DNA from: Pseudomonas vancouverensis
GTDB lineage: Bacteria > Pseudomonadota > Gammaproteobacteria > Pseudomonadales > Pseudomonadaceae
NCBI RefSeq assembly: GCF_004348895.1
Contig: NZ_RRZK01000024.1
Location: forward strand, 1 to 64,000
DNA length: 64,000 bases
Direction of reading: 5' to 3'
Shown here: piece by piece, positions 45,304 through 53,226 of the stretch
Layout: each line of letters begins with the position of its first letter
Position numbering within the stretch: position 1 is the first letter of the stretch
Translations under genes and position numbers: made by a program
The notes under the pieces: model-generated
What the model was told of the DNA's origin: nothing
Seen by the model: the letters and a program-made list of their open reading frames with translations, nothing else
The model's database searches: none

Positions 45304-45822
45304 GTGAAGCGACTATTCTGTTTGGCCGCGATTGCGGCCGCTTTGATGGGGCACAGTTTTACCGCTCAAGCAGCAGGCGTAGAGTTCGCCGTGGGGCAAA
45401 CCAGCGATTCGACCATGACCTATCGACTGGGCCTGCAATCCAATTGGGATTCGAGTTGGTGGCAGAGCGATGTCGGTCGTCTGACCGGTTACTGGAGCGG
45501 GGCTTACACCTACTGGGAAGGCGACAAGACTTCCAGCGCCAGCAGCCTCTCGTTTTCCCCGGTCTTCGTCTATGAATTCGCCGGTCAGAACGTCAAGCCT
45601 TATATCGAAGCGGGCGTTGGTGTCGCGGTGTTCTCCCATACCAAGCTGGAAGACAACAATATCGGCGGCGCCTTTCAGTTCGAAGACCGCTTTGGTTTCG
45701 GCCTGCGCTTCAACGGCGGTCATGAAGTCGGGGTTCGTGCCACGCACTATTCCAACGCCGGCATGGCCAGCTCGAACGATGGCGTAGAAAGTTACTCGCT
45801 GCATTACACAATGCCGCTGTAA
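45304..45822 (+). CDS. pagL: lipid A 3-O-deacylase
   Basis: 172 aa from a GTG start behind GGAAG. Sec signal cleaved after about Ala23 (TAQA), then an eight-strand outer-membrane barrel. The catalytic triad is intact with the spacing of P. aeruginosa PagL: His148, Ser150 (THYSNAG) and Glu162 (DGVESYS). Removes the 3-position acyl chain of lipid A. Separated from murI by 125 bp. Confidence 0.92.
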   Translation: MKRLFCLAAIAAALMGHSFTAQAAGVEFAVGQTSDSTMTYRLGLQSNWDSSWWQSDVGRLTGYWSGAYTYWEGDKTSSASSLSFSPVFVYEFAGQNVKPYIEAGVGVAVFSHTKLEDNNIGGAFQFEDRFGFGLRFNGGHEVGVRATHYSNAGMASSNDGVESYSLHYTMPL

Positions 45823-45833
45823 CGCAATTGCCC

Positions 45834-45928
45834 TTGTAGGAGCGAGCATGCTCGCGATAGCTGAAGGTCAGCCAACCCATTCGGTAACTGACACACCGTC
45901 ATCGCGAGCATGCTCGCTCCTACAGGGG
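45834..45928. repeat. REP doublet, TAGGAGCGAGCATGCTCG subtype
   Basis: TTGTAGGAGCGAGCATGCTCGCGATAGC (45834-45861) faces an inverted copy ATCGCGAGCATGCTCGCTCCTACA (45901-45924). Both arms share the variant bases GTAGG and CATG, different from the other doublets, so the two halves have changed together. Confidence 0.9.
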
Positions 45929-45944
45929 CATGCAGTTTTCCGAA

Positions 45945-46250
45945 TCAGCGATACGCCGTCGAAATCCCCCGGCGCTCTTCGATGCACTCCGGCGCACCCA
46001 TCTCGAACTCCCGGCAGATCAGCGGGCGTTGCTCGTAGATGGTGCACATCATCGTGTTGCGATCCAGCGCGGCACACCAGCCGTCGTCCAGGCGCAACAT
46101 GACTTCCCCGCCCCAGTCATCGGTATCGATGAAGCGTTCAGGCACACCCGTGTCGGTGATCAACATGACTTCGAGCTGACAGCAGCAGGCTGCACAGGTC
46201 GAGCAAGTGACCGCGGGTTCGGCGATTTGCACATGGGCGATGGTTTTCAT
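45945..46250 (-). CDS. YkgJ-family cysteine cluster protein
   Basis: 101 aa from the ATG at 46250 (MKTIAHVQIAEPAV); the frame reads further upstream into cfa but without support. Cysteine cluster CSTCAACCC at the N-terminus and CTIYEQRPLICREF near the C-terminus, likely binding a metal (zinc or iron). Downstream of the CFA-like gene with a 53-nt gap; possibly the last gene of the light-linked operon. Function unknown. Confidence 0.8.
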   Translation of the reverse strand: MKTIAHVQIAEPAVTCSTCAACCCQLEVMLITDTGVPERFIDTDDWGGEVMLRLDDGWCAALDRNTMMCTIYEQRPLICREFEMGAPECIEERRGISTAYR

Positions 46251-46303
46251 GGCGCGCAGTGTAAGGCAGTCACTGACTGCCGTGTGAAAGCTCTGACAGG
46301 CGT

Positions 46304-47575
46304 TCAGGCATCGAAGCGCCCGAGCAAAGGTGCGGTGATCGCCGAAGGTTTGGCCAGGAGCAGCTGCGCCGTGCCGATGGTGCGCTCCAGAAAACCACCC
46401 TCGCAGTAACACAGGTAGAACTCCCACAACCGCAGAAAGCACTCGTCGTAACCCAGCTCAGTCAAACGGCCCTGGGCGCGGCGAAAGTTCTCGTGCCACA
46501 GGCGCAAGGTACGCGCGTAGTGCAGGCCGAAATCTTCCATGTGCAACAGGTTCATGTCGGTGTCGCGGCTGACGACTTCGAGCATCTTCTGCACGCAGGG
46601 CAGGGCGCCGCCGGGAAAGATGTAGCGTTGAATGAAGTCGACGCTGCTCTTGGCCTGTTCATAGCGTTGCTCGCGGATGGTGATCGCTTGCAGCAACATT
46701 AAACCGTCGCTCTTGAGCAGGTGCGCACACTGTTTGAAATAGGTAGGCAGGAAGCGGTGACCGACGGCCTCGATCATCTCGATCGATACCAGCTTGTCGT
46801 ATTGTCCGGTCAGGTCGCGGTAGTCCTCCAGCAGCAGGGTCACTCGCTCTTGCAGGCCAAGGTCGCTGATGCGGCGGGCGGTAAAGGCGTATTGTTCTCT
46901 GGACAGGGTGGTCGTGGTCACCCGGCAACCATAATGCTGCGCGGCGTACAGCGCCATGCTGCCCCAACCGGTACCGATTTCCAGCAGATGATCCGTCGGT
47001 TTCAATGCAAGCTTCTGGCAGATCCGCTCCAGCTTGTTCAGCTGCGCCTGTTCCAGGCTGTCGTCGGCGTGCAGGAATTGCGCGGCGGAATACATCATGG
47101 TCGGGTCGAGAAACTGTTCGAACAGGTCATTGCCGAGGTCGTAGTGGGCGGCGATGTTTTTCTGCGAGCCCTTGCGGGTGTTGCGGTTCAGCCAGTGCAA
47201 CGCCTGCACCAGTGGCCGTCCCAGTTTCGCCAGGCCGCCCTCCAGCGCATCGAGCACCTCAAGGTTGCTGACGAACACGCGCACCACGGCAGTCAGGTCC
47301 GGCGAGGTCCAGTAACCGTGGATAAACGCTTCCCCGGCACCGACCGAGCCGTTACTCGCCACCAGTCCCCAGGCAGCGGGATCAATGACATGAATCTCCC
47401 CCAGCAACGGGCTGCCCGCAGCTCCGAAAACATGTCGTTCGCCGTCCTCGATCAGCACCAGCTGACCCTGTTTGAGGTGGGTCAGTTGCCGCAGTACACC
47501 GCGACGCAGAAGCGACCCGCTCAGGGCGTGGGTGTTGAAAAGGTTGGGTCTGGCCGAAATGCTAGAGGCTTTCAT
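46304..47575 (-). CDS. CFA-synthase-like SAM methyltransferase with non-canonical bicarbonate site
   Basis: 423 aa from the ATG at 47575 (MKASSISARPNLF). SAM motif LEIGTGWGS (198-206) and HYDLGNDLFEQFLDPTMMYS place it in the cyclopropane-fatty-acid synthase family. Compared with E. coli Cfa, Glu239 is kept (Glu269) and so is the Tyr of the final tyrosine-containing block, but Cys139 is Ala164 and His266 is Gln296 (LLQAI instead of LLHTI). It overlaps the DUF1365 gene by 14 nt and is last in the coupled operon. It may make methyl-branched or other modified fatty acids; a regular cyclopropane synthase cannot be excluded. Confidence 0.87.
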   Translation of the reverse strand: MKASSISARPNLFNTHALSGSLLRRGVLRQLTHLKQGQLVLIEDGERHVFGAAGSPLLGEIHVIDPAAWGLVASNGSVGAGEAFIHGYWTSPDLTAVVRVFVSNLEVLDALEGGLAKLGRPLVQALHWLNRNTRKGSQKNIAAHYDLGNDLFEQFLDPTMMYSAAQFLHADDSLEQAQLNKLERICQKLALKPTDHLLEIGTGWGSMALYAAQHYGCRVTTTTLSREQYAFTARRISDLGLQERVTLLLEDYRDLTGQYDKLVSIEMIEAVGHRFLPTYFKQCAHLLKSDGLMLLQAITIREQRYEQAKSSVDFIQRYIFPGGALPCVQKMLEVVSRDTDMNLLHMEDFGLHYARTLRLWHENFRRAQGRLTELGYDECFLRLWEFYLCYCEGGFLERTIGTAQLLLAKPSAITAPLLGRFDA

Positions 47576-48377
47576 GGCGACGATCCTTGGGCAGAACAGT
47601 GGCGACTCGAACGCTGCCATCGGCAGCCTGATGGGCAAATAACGGCATGCGTTTGAGCAGCAGGCGCAGGGCCTGCCAATAGATGGTCAGGCAGGTCTTG
47701 GCGGTCATCCACGGAAAGCGCCACAGGTAGCGGTGCAGGCCGGTGCGGTCGAGGGTTTCACGATGGAGGTTGAGCGTGGCGTCGAAGAGTTTTCGTTCGC
47801 CCTGCCAATCGGCCAGGTGTACCCCCAGTTGCTTGGCCACCGGGCTGAAGGTCATGCGGTACTCGATGTCCCGGGGGAGGAACGGCGAAACATGGAACGC
47901 CTTGGCCACGGCGAAGTGTTGATGAAAATCGTGTATGTCCTGCGCCGGCCTGGCTGGTAAGACATAGTGGTAATGCTCGCCCCACGGCGTGTTGCTGACT
48001 TCGCAGATGATCGCCGCCAGTTGGCCGTCCGCCTCATGGCAGTAGAAAAAACTCACAGGGTTGAACGACAAGCCGAAACTGCGCGGCTGTGTCAGCAGAT
48101 AGATCGACCCTTGGGGGACATGGCCGATGGCGTCGCCAACCAGTTGGCGCACCGCCTCGATCAGGCGCATGCCCCGCCCGGTGAAGACTTTCAGGTAGTC
48201 GCTTTCACGAAACGAGAAGGGCGCAAAACGGCCATGTCCGCACAGGCGCGACAAGCCAAGGACCGCCTCCTGCTCAGCAAGGTCCAGATAGAGCAGGCCG
48301 ATCCGGTAGCGAAAGGCATGGCGCCTGGGAGCAAAACGCCGGTGGGCGACCCAGCCGCTGTAGAAGGCACTGTTCAC
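47562..48377 (-). CDS. DUF1365 protein
   Basis: 271 aa, starting MNSAFYSGWVAHRRFAPRRHAFRYRIGLLYLDL, the typical DUF1365 N-terminus, with RSFGLSFNPVSFFYCHEADGQL and FHVSPFLPRDIEYRMTFSP blocks. Function not known. It commonly lies between a flavin oxidoreductase and a CFA-like methyltransferase, as here, which suggests a part in fatty acid modification. Overlaps the FAD gene by 4 nt and the methyltransferase gene by 14 nt. Confidence 0.88.
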   Translation of the reverse strand: MNSAFYSGWVAHRRFAPRRHAFRYRIGLLYLDLAEQEAVLGLSRLCGHGRFAPFSFRESDYLKVFTGRGMRLIEAVRQLVGDAIGHVPQGSIYLLTQPRSFGLSFNPVSFFYCHEADGQLAAIICEVSNTPWGEHYHYVLPARPAQDIHDFHQHFAVAKAFHVSPFLPRDIEYRMTFSPVAKQLGVHLADWQGERKLFDATLNLHRETLDRTGLHRYLWRFPWMTAKTCLTIYWQALRLLLKRMPLFAHQAADGSVRVATVLPKDRRHESL

Positions 48378-49615
48378 AGTTCTTCCCCGAACGCACGGGC
48401 CACGCGCAGGGCGCTGACGACGCCATCTTCATGAAAACCATTGGCCCAGTACGCGCCGCAATACCAGGTGTGATTGACGCTGTTCAGTTCTACCCAGCGC
48501 GCCTGTGCGGCGACGGCTGCCAGGCTGTACTGCGGATGGGCGTAGGTGAATCGGGCGAGCACTTTGGCCGGGTCGATGCCAGCGCTCTGGTTCAGGCTGA
48601 CGCAAAAGGTGGTGTCGCTGCGGATGCCTTGCAGGATGTTCATGTCGTAGGTGACGGCGGCCTGGCCCACGCCGCCCAGGCGGTAGTTCCAGCTGGCGCG
48701 TGCCAGCTTTCGTTCTGGTAGCAGCCGCGTGTCGGTGTGCAGCACCACTTCATTGTCGGCGTAGGGCAGGGCTCCCAGAATCGAGCGCTCGGCATGAGTC
48801 GGTGCACTGAGCAATCGCAGCGCCTGATCGCTGTGGCAGGCGAACACCACCTTGTCGAATTGCTCCCGTCCGGCAGCGCTGTGGATAACTACACCTTGCT
48901 CGTCGCGTTCGACCCGCGATACTGGACAGGCGAGGCGAATCCGTTGACGAAAGGACGCGGTCAGCGGCGCGATGTAGGCACTCGAGCCGCCCTCAATGAC
49001 CTGCCACTGTGGACGATTGCTGACCGACAGCAGGCCATGATTCTTGAAGAAACGCACGAAGGCCCGCAGGGGAAAACTGAGCATGTCGGCCATGGACATC
49101 GACCAGATCGCTGCGCCCATCGGCACGATGTAGTGCAGGATGAAGCGTTCGCCGTAGCCGCCGGCCGCCAGGTAACTGTCGAGGGTGATGTCGGCGGAGA
49201 TTGTGCCTGCGGCGAGATCGCGTTGCGCCTCTTTGTTGAAGCGCAGGATGTCGCGCAACATGCCCCAGAAACCGGGTGAAAGCAGGTTGCTGCGCTGGGC
49301 GAACAGGCTATTGAGACTATTGCCGTTGTACTCGAGCCCGCTGTCGGGATCGTTGACCGAAAAACTCATTTCCGTGGCTTTGTAGCGAACGCCCAACTGG
49401 CTCAGCAGACGCATGAAGTTGGGGTAGGTCCAGTCGTTGAACACGATAAAACCGGTATCCACCGCATAGCGCTGGCCTTCGACGGTCACGTCCACGGTGT
49501 GGGTGTGCCCGCCGATCCAGTCGCTGGCCTCGAACAGGCTGATCTCGTGAGCGCGATTGAGCAGGTAGGCGCTCGTCAGCCCCGAGATACCGCTGCCGAT
49601 GATGGCGATTTTCAC
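48374..49615 (-). CDS. FAD-dependent oxidoreductase (amine oxidase/desaturase-like)
   Basis: 413 aa from GTG 49615 (KIAIIGSGISGLTSAYLLN), with the dinucleotide-binding GxGxxG at the N-terminus, FEASDWIGGHTHTV at the second strand and a C-terminal WCGAYWANGFHEDGVVSA that closes the FAD site. The group neighbours CFA-like methyltransferases and DUF1365 in many bacteria and may desaturate or otherwise oxidise acyl chains. Activity unproven. Overlaps the SDR stop by 4 nt. Confidence 0.87.
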   Translation of the reverse strand: MKIAIIGSGISGLTSAYLLNRAHEISLFEASDWIGGHTHTVDVTVEGQRYAVDTGFIVFNDWTYPNFMRLLSQLGVRYKATEMSFSVNDPDSGLEYNGNSLNSLFAQRSNLLSPGFWGMLRDILRFNKEAQRDLAAGTISADITLDSYLAAGGYGERFILHYIVPMGAAIWSMSMADMLSFPLRAFVRFFKNHGLLSVSNRPQWQVIEGGSSAYIAPLTASFRQRIRLACPVSRVERDEQGVVIHSAAGREQFDKVVFACHSDQALRLLSAPTHAERSILGALPYADNEVVLHTDTRLLPERKLARASWNYRLGGVGQAAVTYDMNILQGIRSDTTFCVSLNQSAGIDPAKVLARFTYAHPQYSLAAVAAQARWVELNSVNHTWYCGAYWANGFHEDGVVSALRVARAFGEEL

Positions 49616-50394
49616 GGGAGATCCTTGATCGGCGGCGGCCTGCGCACCATGCGCTTGCCGATCTCCAGTTTGACCCGAGCGGGAAGTCTGGACAGTGGCC
49701 AGAGCACCGACATGAAGGCTGCCGGGAAGGCGATCTCCAAAGGGCGATCCTTGAGCTTTGCGAAGATGTGCCGCGCGGCTTTCTCCACAGGCCAACTGAG
49801 CGGCATGGGAAAATCGTTTTTCGCGGTCAGCGGCGTCTCGACAAAGCCGGGGCTGATCACCGTGACTTCAATGCCTTCCGGCGCCAGGTCGATGCGCAGC
49901 GATTCGAACAGATAACGCAGCCCCGCCTTCGAGGCGCCATAGGCTTCTGCCCGTGGCAATGGCAGGTAGGTCACTGAACTGGCCATGCCGATCAAATGTG
50001 GCGCGGTGCCCTTGCGCATCAACGGCAAGGCGACTTCGATGCAATAACTGCTGGCCAGCAGATTGGTGCGCACTACATGTTCGACGATGGAGGCGTCGAA
50101 TTGCTTGGCATCTACGTATTCACAGGTGCCGGCATTGAGAATGACCGTGTCCAGCGCTCCCCATTCCTCGCTTATCAGCTCGCCGATTTCGCGCACGGTC
50201 TGGCTGTTGGTCAGGTCGCCGGCCACAATCAGCACTTGCCCCGGGTAGCGTTGCGACAATTCCTTGAGGGGCTCTATCGAGCGCGAACTGACGGCCAGGT
50301 GGGCACCAGTCTTGAGGATTTCTTCCGCCAAGGCGGCACCTATGCCGCTGCTGGCCCCGGTCAGCCAGTATCGTCGAGCAGGTGTAAGACTCAT
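49612..50394 (-). CDS. short-chain dehydrogenase/reductase
   Basis: 260 aa from the ATG at 50394 (MSLTPARRYWLTGASSGIG). Classical SDR: TGASSGIG cofactor loop, NAG (VILNAGT), catalytic SSVTY...YGASKAG with the Tyr-x3-Lys pair. Substrate unknown. ATGA-type overlap (4 nt) with both neighbours, so its synthesis is tied to the photolyase operon. Confidence 0.88.
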   Translation of the reverse strand: MSLTPARRYWLTGASSGIGAALAEEILKTGAHLAVSSRSIEPLKELSQRYPGQVLIVAGDLTNSQTVREIGELISEEWGALDTVILNAGTCEYVDAKQFDASIVEHVVRTNLLASSYCIEVALPLMRKGTAPHLIGMASSVTYLPLPRAEAYGASKAGLRYLFESLRIDLAPEGIEVTVISPGFVETPLTAKNDFPMPLSWPVEKAARHIFAKLKDRPLEIAFPAAFMSVLWPLSRLPARVKLEIGKRMVRRPPPIKDLP

Positions 50395-50813
50395 CCCAAT
50401 CTCCTTTTCAGCCAGGCAATCGCCCGGCCCAATACAGGTAAATGCTCGTAAAGCAGCGCCCCGGCGTCGAAGTAGTCCCGGTGGCGATAAACCTTGTCGT
50501 CCCAAAGCAGGTGCGAGCATCCGCTGACCTGGATCGGCTGTCCGCCGGCCAGCCGCGGATGACGATAGCTCATGACCCAGCGCAGATAACCCTCGCCTTC
50601 CCTGACCTGATCGAAACCATGAAAGTCGAAGCGCAATTGGTGAACGTTGGCGTACAGCTCGCTGAAATATTCCTGCAATTGGGCAAGGCCCTGGACTTCG
50701 TGCAGCGGATCGGTGAAGTACACGTCCGGCGCGTAGAGGTCTGCGAGACGATGCAGGTTGTCTTTGTCCAGCTCGGCGAACTGCCGGGCGAAACGCTGCA
50801 GAAAGTTACTCAT
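50391..50813 (-). CDS. NTF2-like (SnoaL-type) small protein
   Basis: 140 aa from the ATG at 50813 (MSNFLQRFARQFAELDKDNLHRLADLYAPDVYFTDPLHEVQG), with GGGAAG 5 nt before it; a GTG at 50819 lacks spacing. NTF2 fold family by its FxxLD...YAPDVxFxDP pattern. Possible cyclase, isomerase or ligand binder; unknown here. Overlaps the photolyase gene by 8 nt. Confidence 0.83.
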   Translation of the reverse strand: MSNFLQRFARQFAELDKDNLHRLADLYAPDVYFTDPLHEVQGLAQLQEYFSELYANVHQLRFDFHGFDQVREGEGYLRWVMSYRHPRLAGGQPIQVSGCSHLLWDDKVYRHRDYFDAGALLYEHLPVLGRAIAWLKRRLG

Positions 50814-52284
50814 AGGCACTTCCCGCCAGCTCTACGCTGTCCTGGCGTGATGGCAGATTCTTGAACGCGGCCAAGGCGCGAGCCCGGGAGGCGTGCAGGT
50901 CGACGATGGGGGAGGGATAGTCCACGGCGCCGAACAATCCGCCGAGATTCGCCGGGTTGTGCACTTCCTTTTTACTCAACGAAGCCAGCTCCGGCAGCCA
51001 GTGCTTGATGAACACGCCTTCGGGGTCGAATTTCTCCGACTGGCTCAGCGGGTTGAATATCCGGAAGTAGGGCGCGGAGTCAGTGCCGGTCGATGAGCTC
51101 CATTGCCAGCCGCCATTGTTCGCGGCCAGGTCGCCGTCGATCAGGTGACGCATGAAAAAGCGTTCGCCCTCACGCCAGTCGATCAGCAGGTTCTTGGTCA
51201 GGAACATGGCCACCACCATGCGCAGGCGGTTATGCATCCAGCCGGTTTCCAGCAGTTGGCGCATGGCGGCATCGATGATCGGCAAACCGGTGCGTGCCTG
51301 TTGCCAGGCGGCGAGGTCGTCCGGGGCGTCACGCCAGGCGAGGGCCTCGGTCTCCGGGCGAAAGGCACGGTGCCGGGACACCCTTGGGTAGCCCACCAGA
51401 ATGTGTTTGTAGAACTCGCGCCAGAGCAGTTCGTTGATCCAGGTGACGGCGCCCGGGTGGCCCGTTTCGAATTCGCCGTGGTTGCTCTGCAGGGCGGCGT
51501 GCAGGCATTGGCGCGGGGAAATCACCCCGGCGGCGAGGTAGGCAGAGAGCTGGCTGGTACCGGGCCTGGCGGGGAAATCCCGGTCATTGCCGTAGTACTC
51601 GATCTGCTGATCGGTAAAGGCATCGAGGCGACGTTGCGCTTCGTTCTCGCCTGCCGGCCAGAGGTTGCGCAACGTGTCACTGGGCACGGCGAAACCTTCG
51701 ACAGAGTCGGGAAGCGCATCGCTGGCGAGATTCAGTGGCGCCTGGGCCTTGGGCGCGAGTACCAGACCGGGCAGCGAGTGATGCAGGCGTTCATAACAGA
51801 CTTTGCGAAACTGGCTGAACACCTGGAAGTAGGTGCCGGTTCTGGTCAGCACACTGCCGGGCTTGAACAGCAGTTGGTCGAGGTAGCGCCGCACTTCAAT
51901 GCCTTCAGCTTTGAGTGTCCGGGCGACAGCAGCATCGCGGCGGGTTTCATGGAGGCCGTACTCCTCGTTGAGGTACAGCGCATCGATCTGCAACTGCAGG
52001 CACAGATCCAGCAGCACCGCCGGTGCGTCGGCCCAGCTCGGGGCAGTGCGAATCAACAGCGGAATGTTCAGCCGGTCCAGTTCCAGACGCAATTCGCGCA
52101 GGTTGCGTAGCCAGAAGTCCACTTTGCATGGCGCGTCGTCATGTGCCAGCCATTGCTGCGGGCTCACCAGGTACACCGCCACGGTCGGGCCGCGCGCGGC
52201 AGCGGCCGAGAGGGCGGTGTTGTCATGTAGACGCAAGTCACTGCGCAGCCAGATCAGTTGCATTTTGGTGTCCACGCTATTCAT
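50806..52284 (-). CDS. phrB: deoxyribodipyrimidine photolyase (CPD class I)
   Basis: 492 aa from 52284, directly after the MerR stop codon and behind GAGGG; the ATG at 52263 (MQLIWLRSDLRLHDN) is an alternative. N-terminal antenna-binding domain and C-terminal FAD domain with LLWREFYKHIL, GLPIIDAAMRQLLETGWMHNRLRMVVAMFLTKNLLIDW and GGWQWSSSTGTDSAPYFRIFNP. Repairs cyclobutane pyrimidine dimers with blue light. Third gene of the operon behind the TGTACA operators, which suggests that it is light-inducible. Confidence 0.96.
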   Translation of the reverse strand: MNSVDTKMQLIWLRSDLRLHDNTALSAAAARGPTVAVYLVSPQQWLAHDDAPCKVDFWLRNLRELRLELDRLNIPLLIRTAPSWADAPAVLLDLCLQLQIDALYLNEEYGLHETRRDAAVARTLKAEGIEVRRYLDQLLFKPGSVLTRTGTYFQVFSQFRKVCYERLHHSLPGLVLAPKAQAPLNLASDALPDSVEGFAVPSDTLRNLWPAGENEAQRRLDAFTDQQIEYYGNDRDFPARPGTSQLSAYLAAGVISPRQCLHAALQSNHGEFETGHPGAVTWINELLWREFYKHILVGYPRVSRHRAFRPETEALAWRDAPDDLAAWQQARTGLPIIDAAMRQLLETGWMHNRLRMVVAMFLTKNLLIDWREGERFFMRHLIDGDLAANNGGWQWSSSTGTDSAPYFRIFNPLSQSEKFDPEGVFIKHWLPELASLSKKEVHNPANLGGLFGAVDYPSPIVDLHASRARALAAFKNLPSRQDSVELAGSAYE

Positions 52285-53226
52285 TCAAATCAACCCTCGC
52301 TGAAGCAGTACCTGATGGGCTGACAACGGGTCTTCGGCCAAGTACAAATCAGCAGTCTCGGTAGTTCTTACGGACAACTCGGCGTGGTGGATGCATACCG
52401 TTGGTCCGGCAATGATTTTCGGACAACCGATGCCTTTCAACAGTCTGGGCAACTGAGCCAGGTTCATCGCTTTGCTCGAATACAGCAGTACGCCACGGGG
52501 TTGCAGGTGACCGACCGCCAGGGCCAGTTCGCCGACAGGCAGCGGCCAGTCGAAGACTTCCACCGGGCAATCGGCGCTGCTGATCAACCAGGCGGTGAGC
52601 CATAGATGCGGTTCCATCGGCAGGTCGGACTGGTTGATCAGCAGGAACGGCGCACTGCGCAGCTGTCGATTGTTGTGGTACAGGCGCGCGCCGAATTTGC
52701 TGCGCAGCCAGGCGCAGAAAAATACCCGTTCCATCTGCGCGCCGAACTGGCCCTGCCAGCGTTGTTCAAGGGCGACGAGCAAGGGCATCAACAGTTGCTC
52801 GCACAAGGTGCGCGGTGGATACAAGGCCATGGCTTGATTGATGGTGTCGTCGAGCAGGCGTTCGTTCAGTTCGGCGATGGCCTGTTGCAAGGTTTGCAGC
52901 GATGCCTGCCAATCGTTGTCGACCGATTCGCTGAAGGCCTGGGGTGTCTCGAGCAGTTGTTTGACCTGGCTGACGGCCACGCCACGGTTGAGCCAGGTGA
53001 GGATGGTCTGGATACGTTGCACATGTTCGGCACTGAACAGTCGATGCCCCTTGGGTGTACGGTGCGGCACGATCAGACCGTAACGCCGTTCCCAGGCGCG
53101 CAGGGTCACGGCATTGACGCCGGTCTGGCGCGCCACTTCACGAATCGGCAGCCAGCCGTCGTCGAGGGCTTTCTGGAAATCGTCGCCAAGGTCTTCGCTG
53201 GCGCTGGTATCGAGCTGGGTATTCAT
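52285..53226 (-). CDS. MerR-family regulator, class II LitR/PplR-like
   Basis: 313 aa from the ATG at 53226. Winged HTH at about residues 27-90 (LPIREVARQTGVNAVTLRAWERRYGLIVPHRTPKGHRLFS), with a C-terminal half like the CarH/LitR effector domain but lacking the cobalamin ligand motif (no Asp/Glu-x-His-x2-Gly) and the Wx9EH motif; the region around Trp157 reads WQGQFGAQMER. Class II LitR proteins (PplR1/PplR2 of P. putida, from memory) sense light indirectly and bind TGTACA-N12-TGTACA-like sites. This gene is second in an operon with two such sites in its promoter, so it should repress itself. Confidence 0.85.
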   Translation of the reverse strand: MNTQLDTSASEDLGDDFQKALDDGWLPIREVARQTGVNAVTLRAWERRYGLIVPHRTPKGHRLFSAEHVQRIQTILTWLNRGVAVSQVKQLLETPQAFSESVDNDWQASLQTLQQAIAELNERLLDDTINQAMALYPPRTLCEQLLMPLLVALEQRWQGQFGAQMERVFFCAWLRSKFGARLYHNNRQLRSAPFLLINQSDLPMEPHLWLTAWLISSADCPVEVFDWPLPVGELALAVGHLQPRGVLLYSSKAMNLAQLPRLLKGIGCPKIIAGPTVCIHHAELSVRTTETADLYLAEDPLSAHQVLLQRGLI

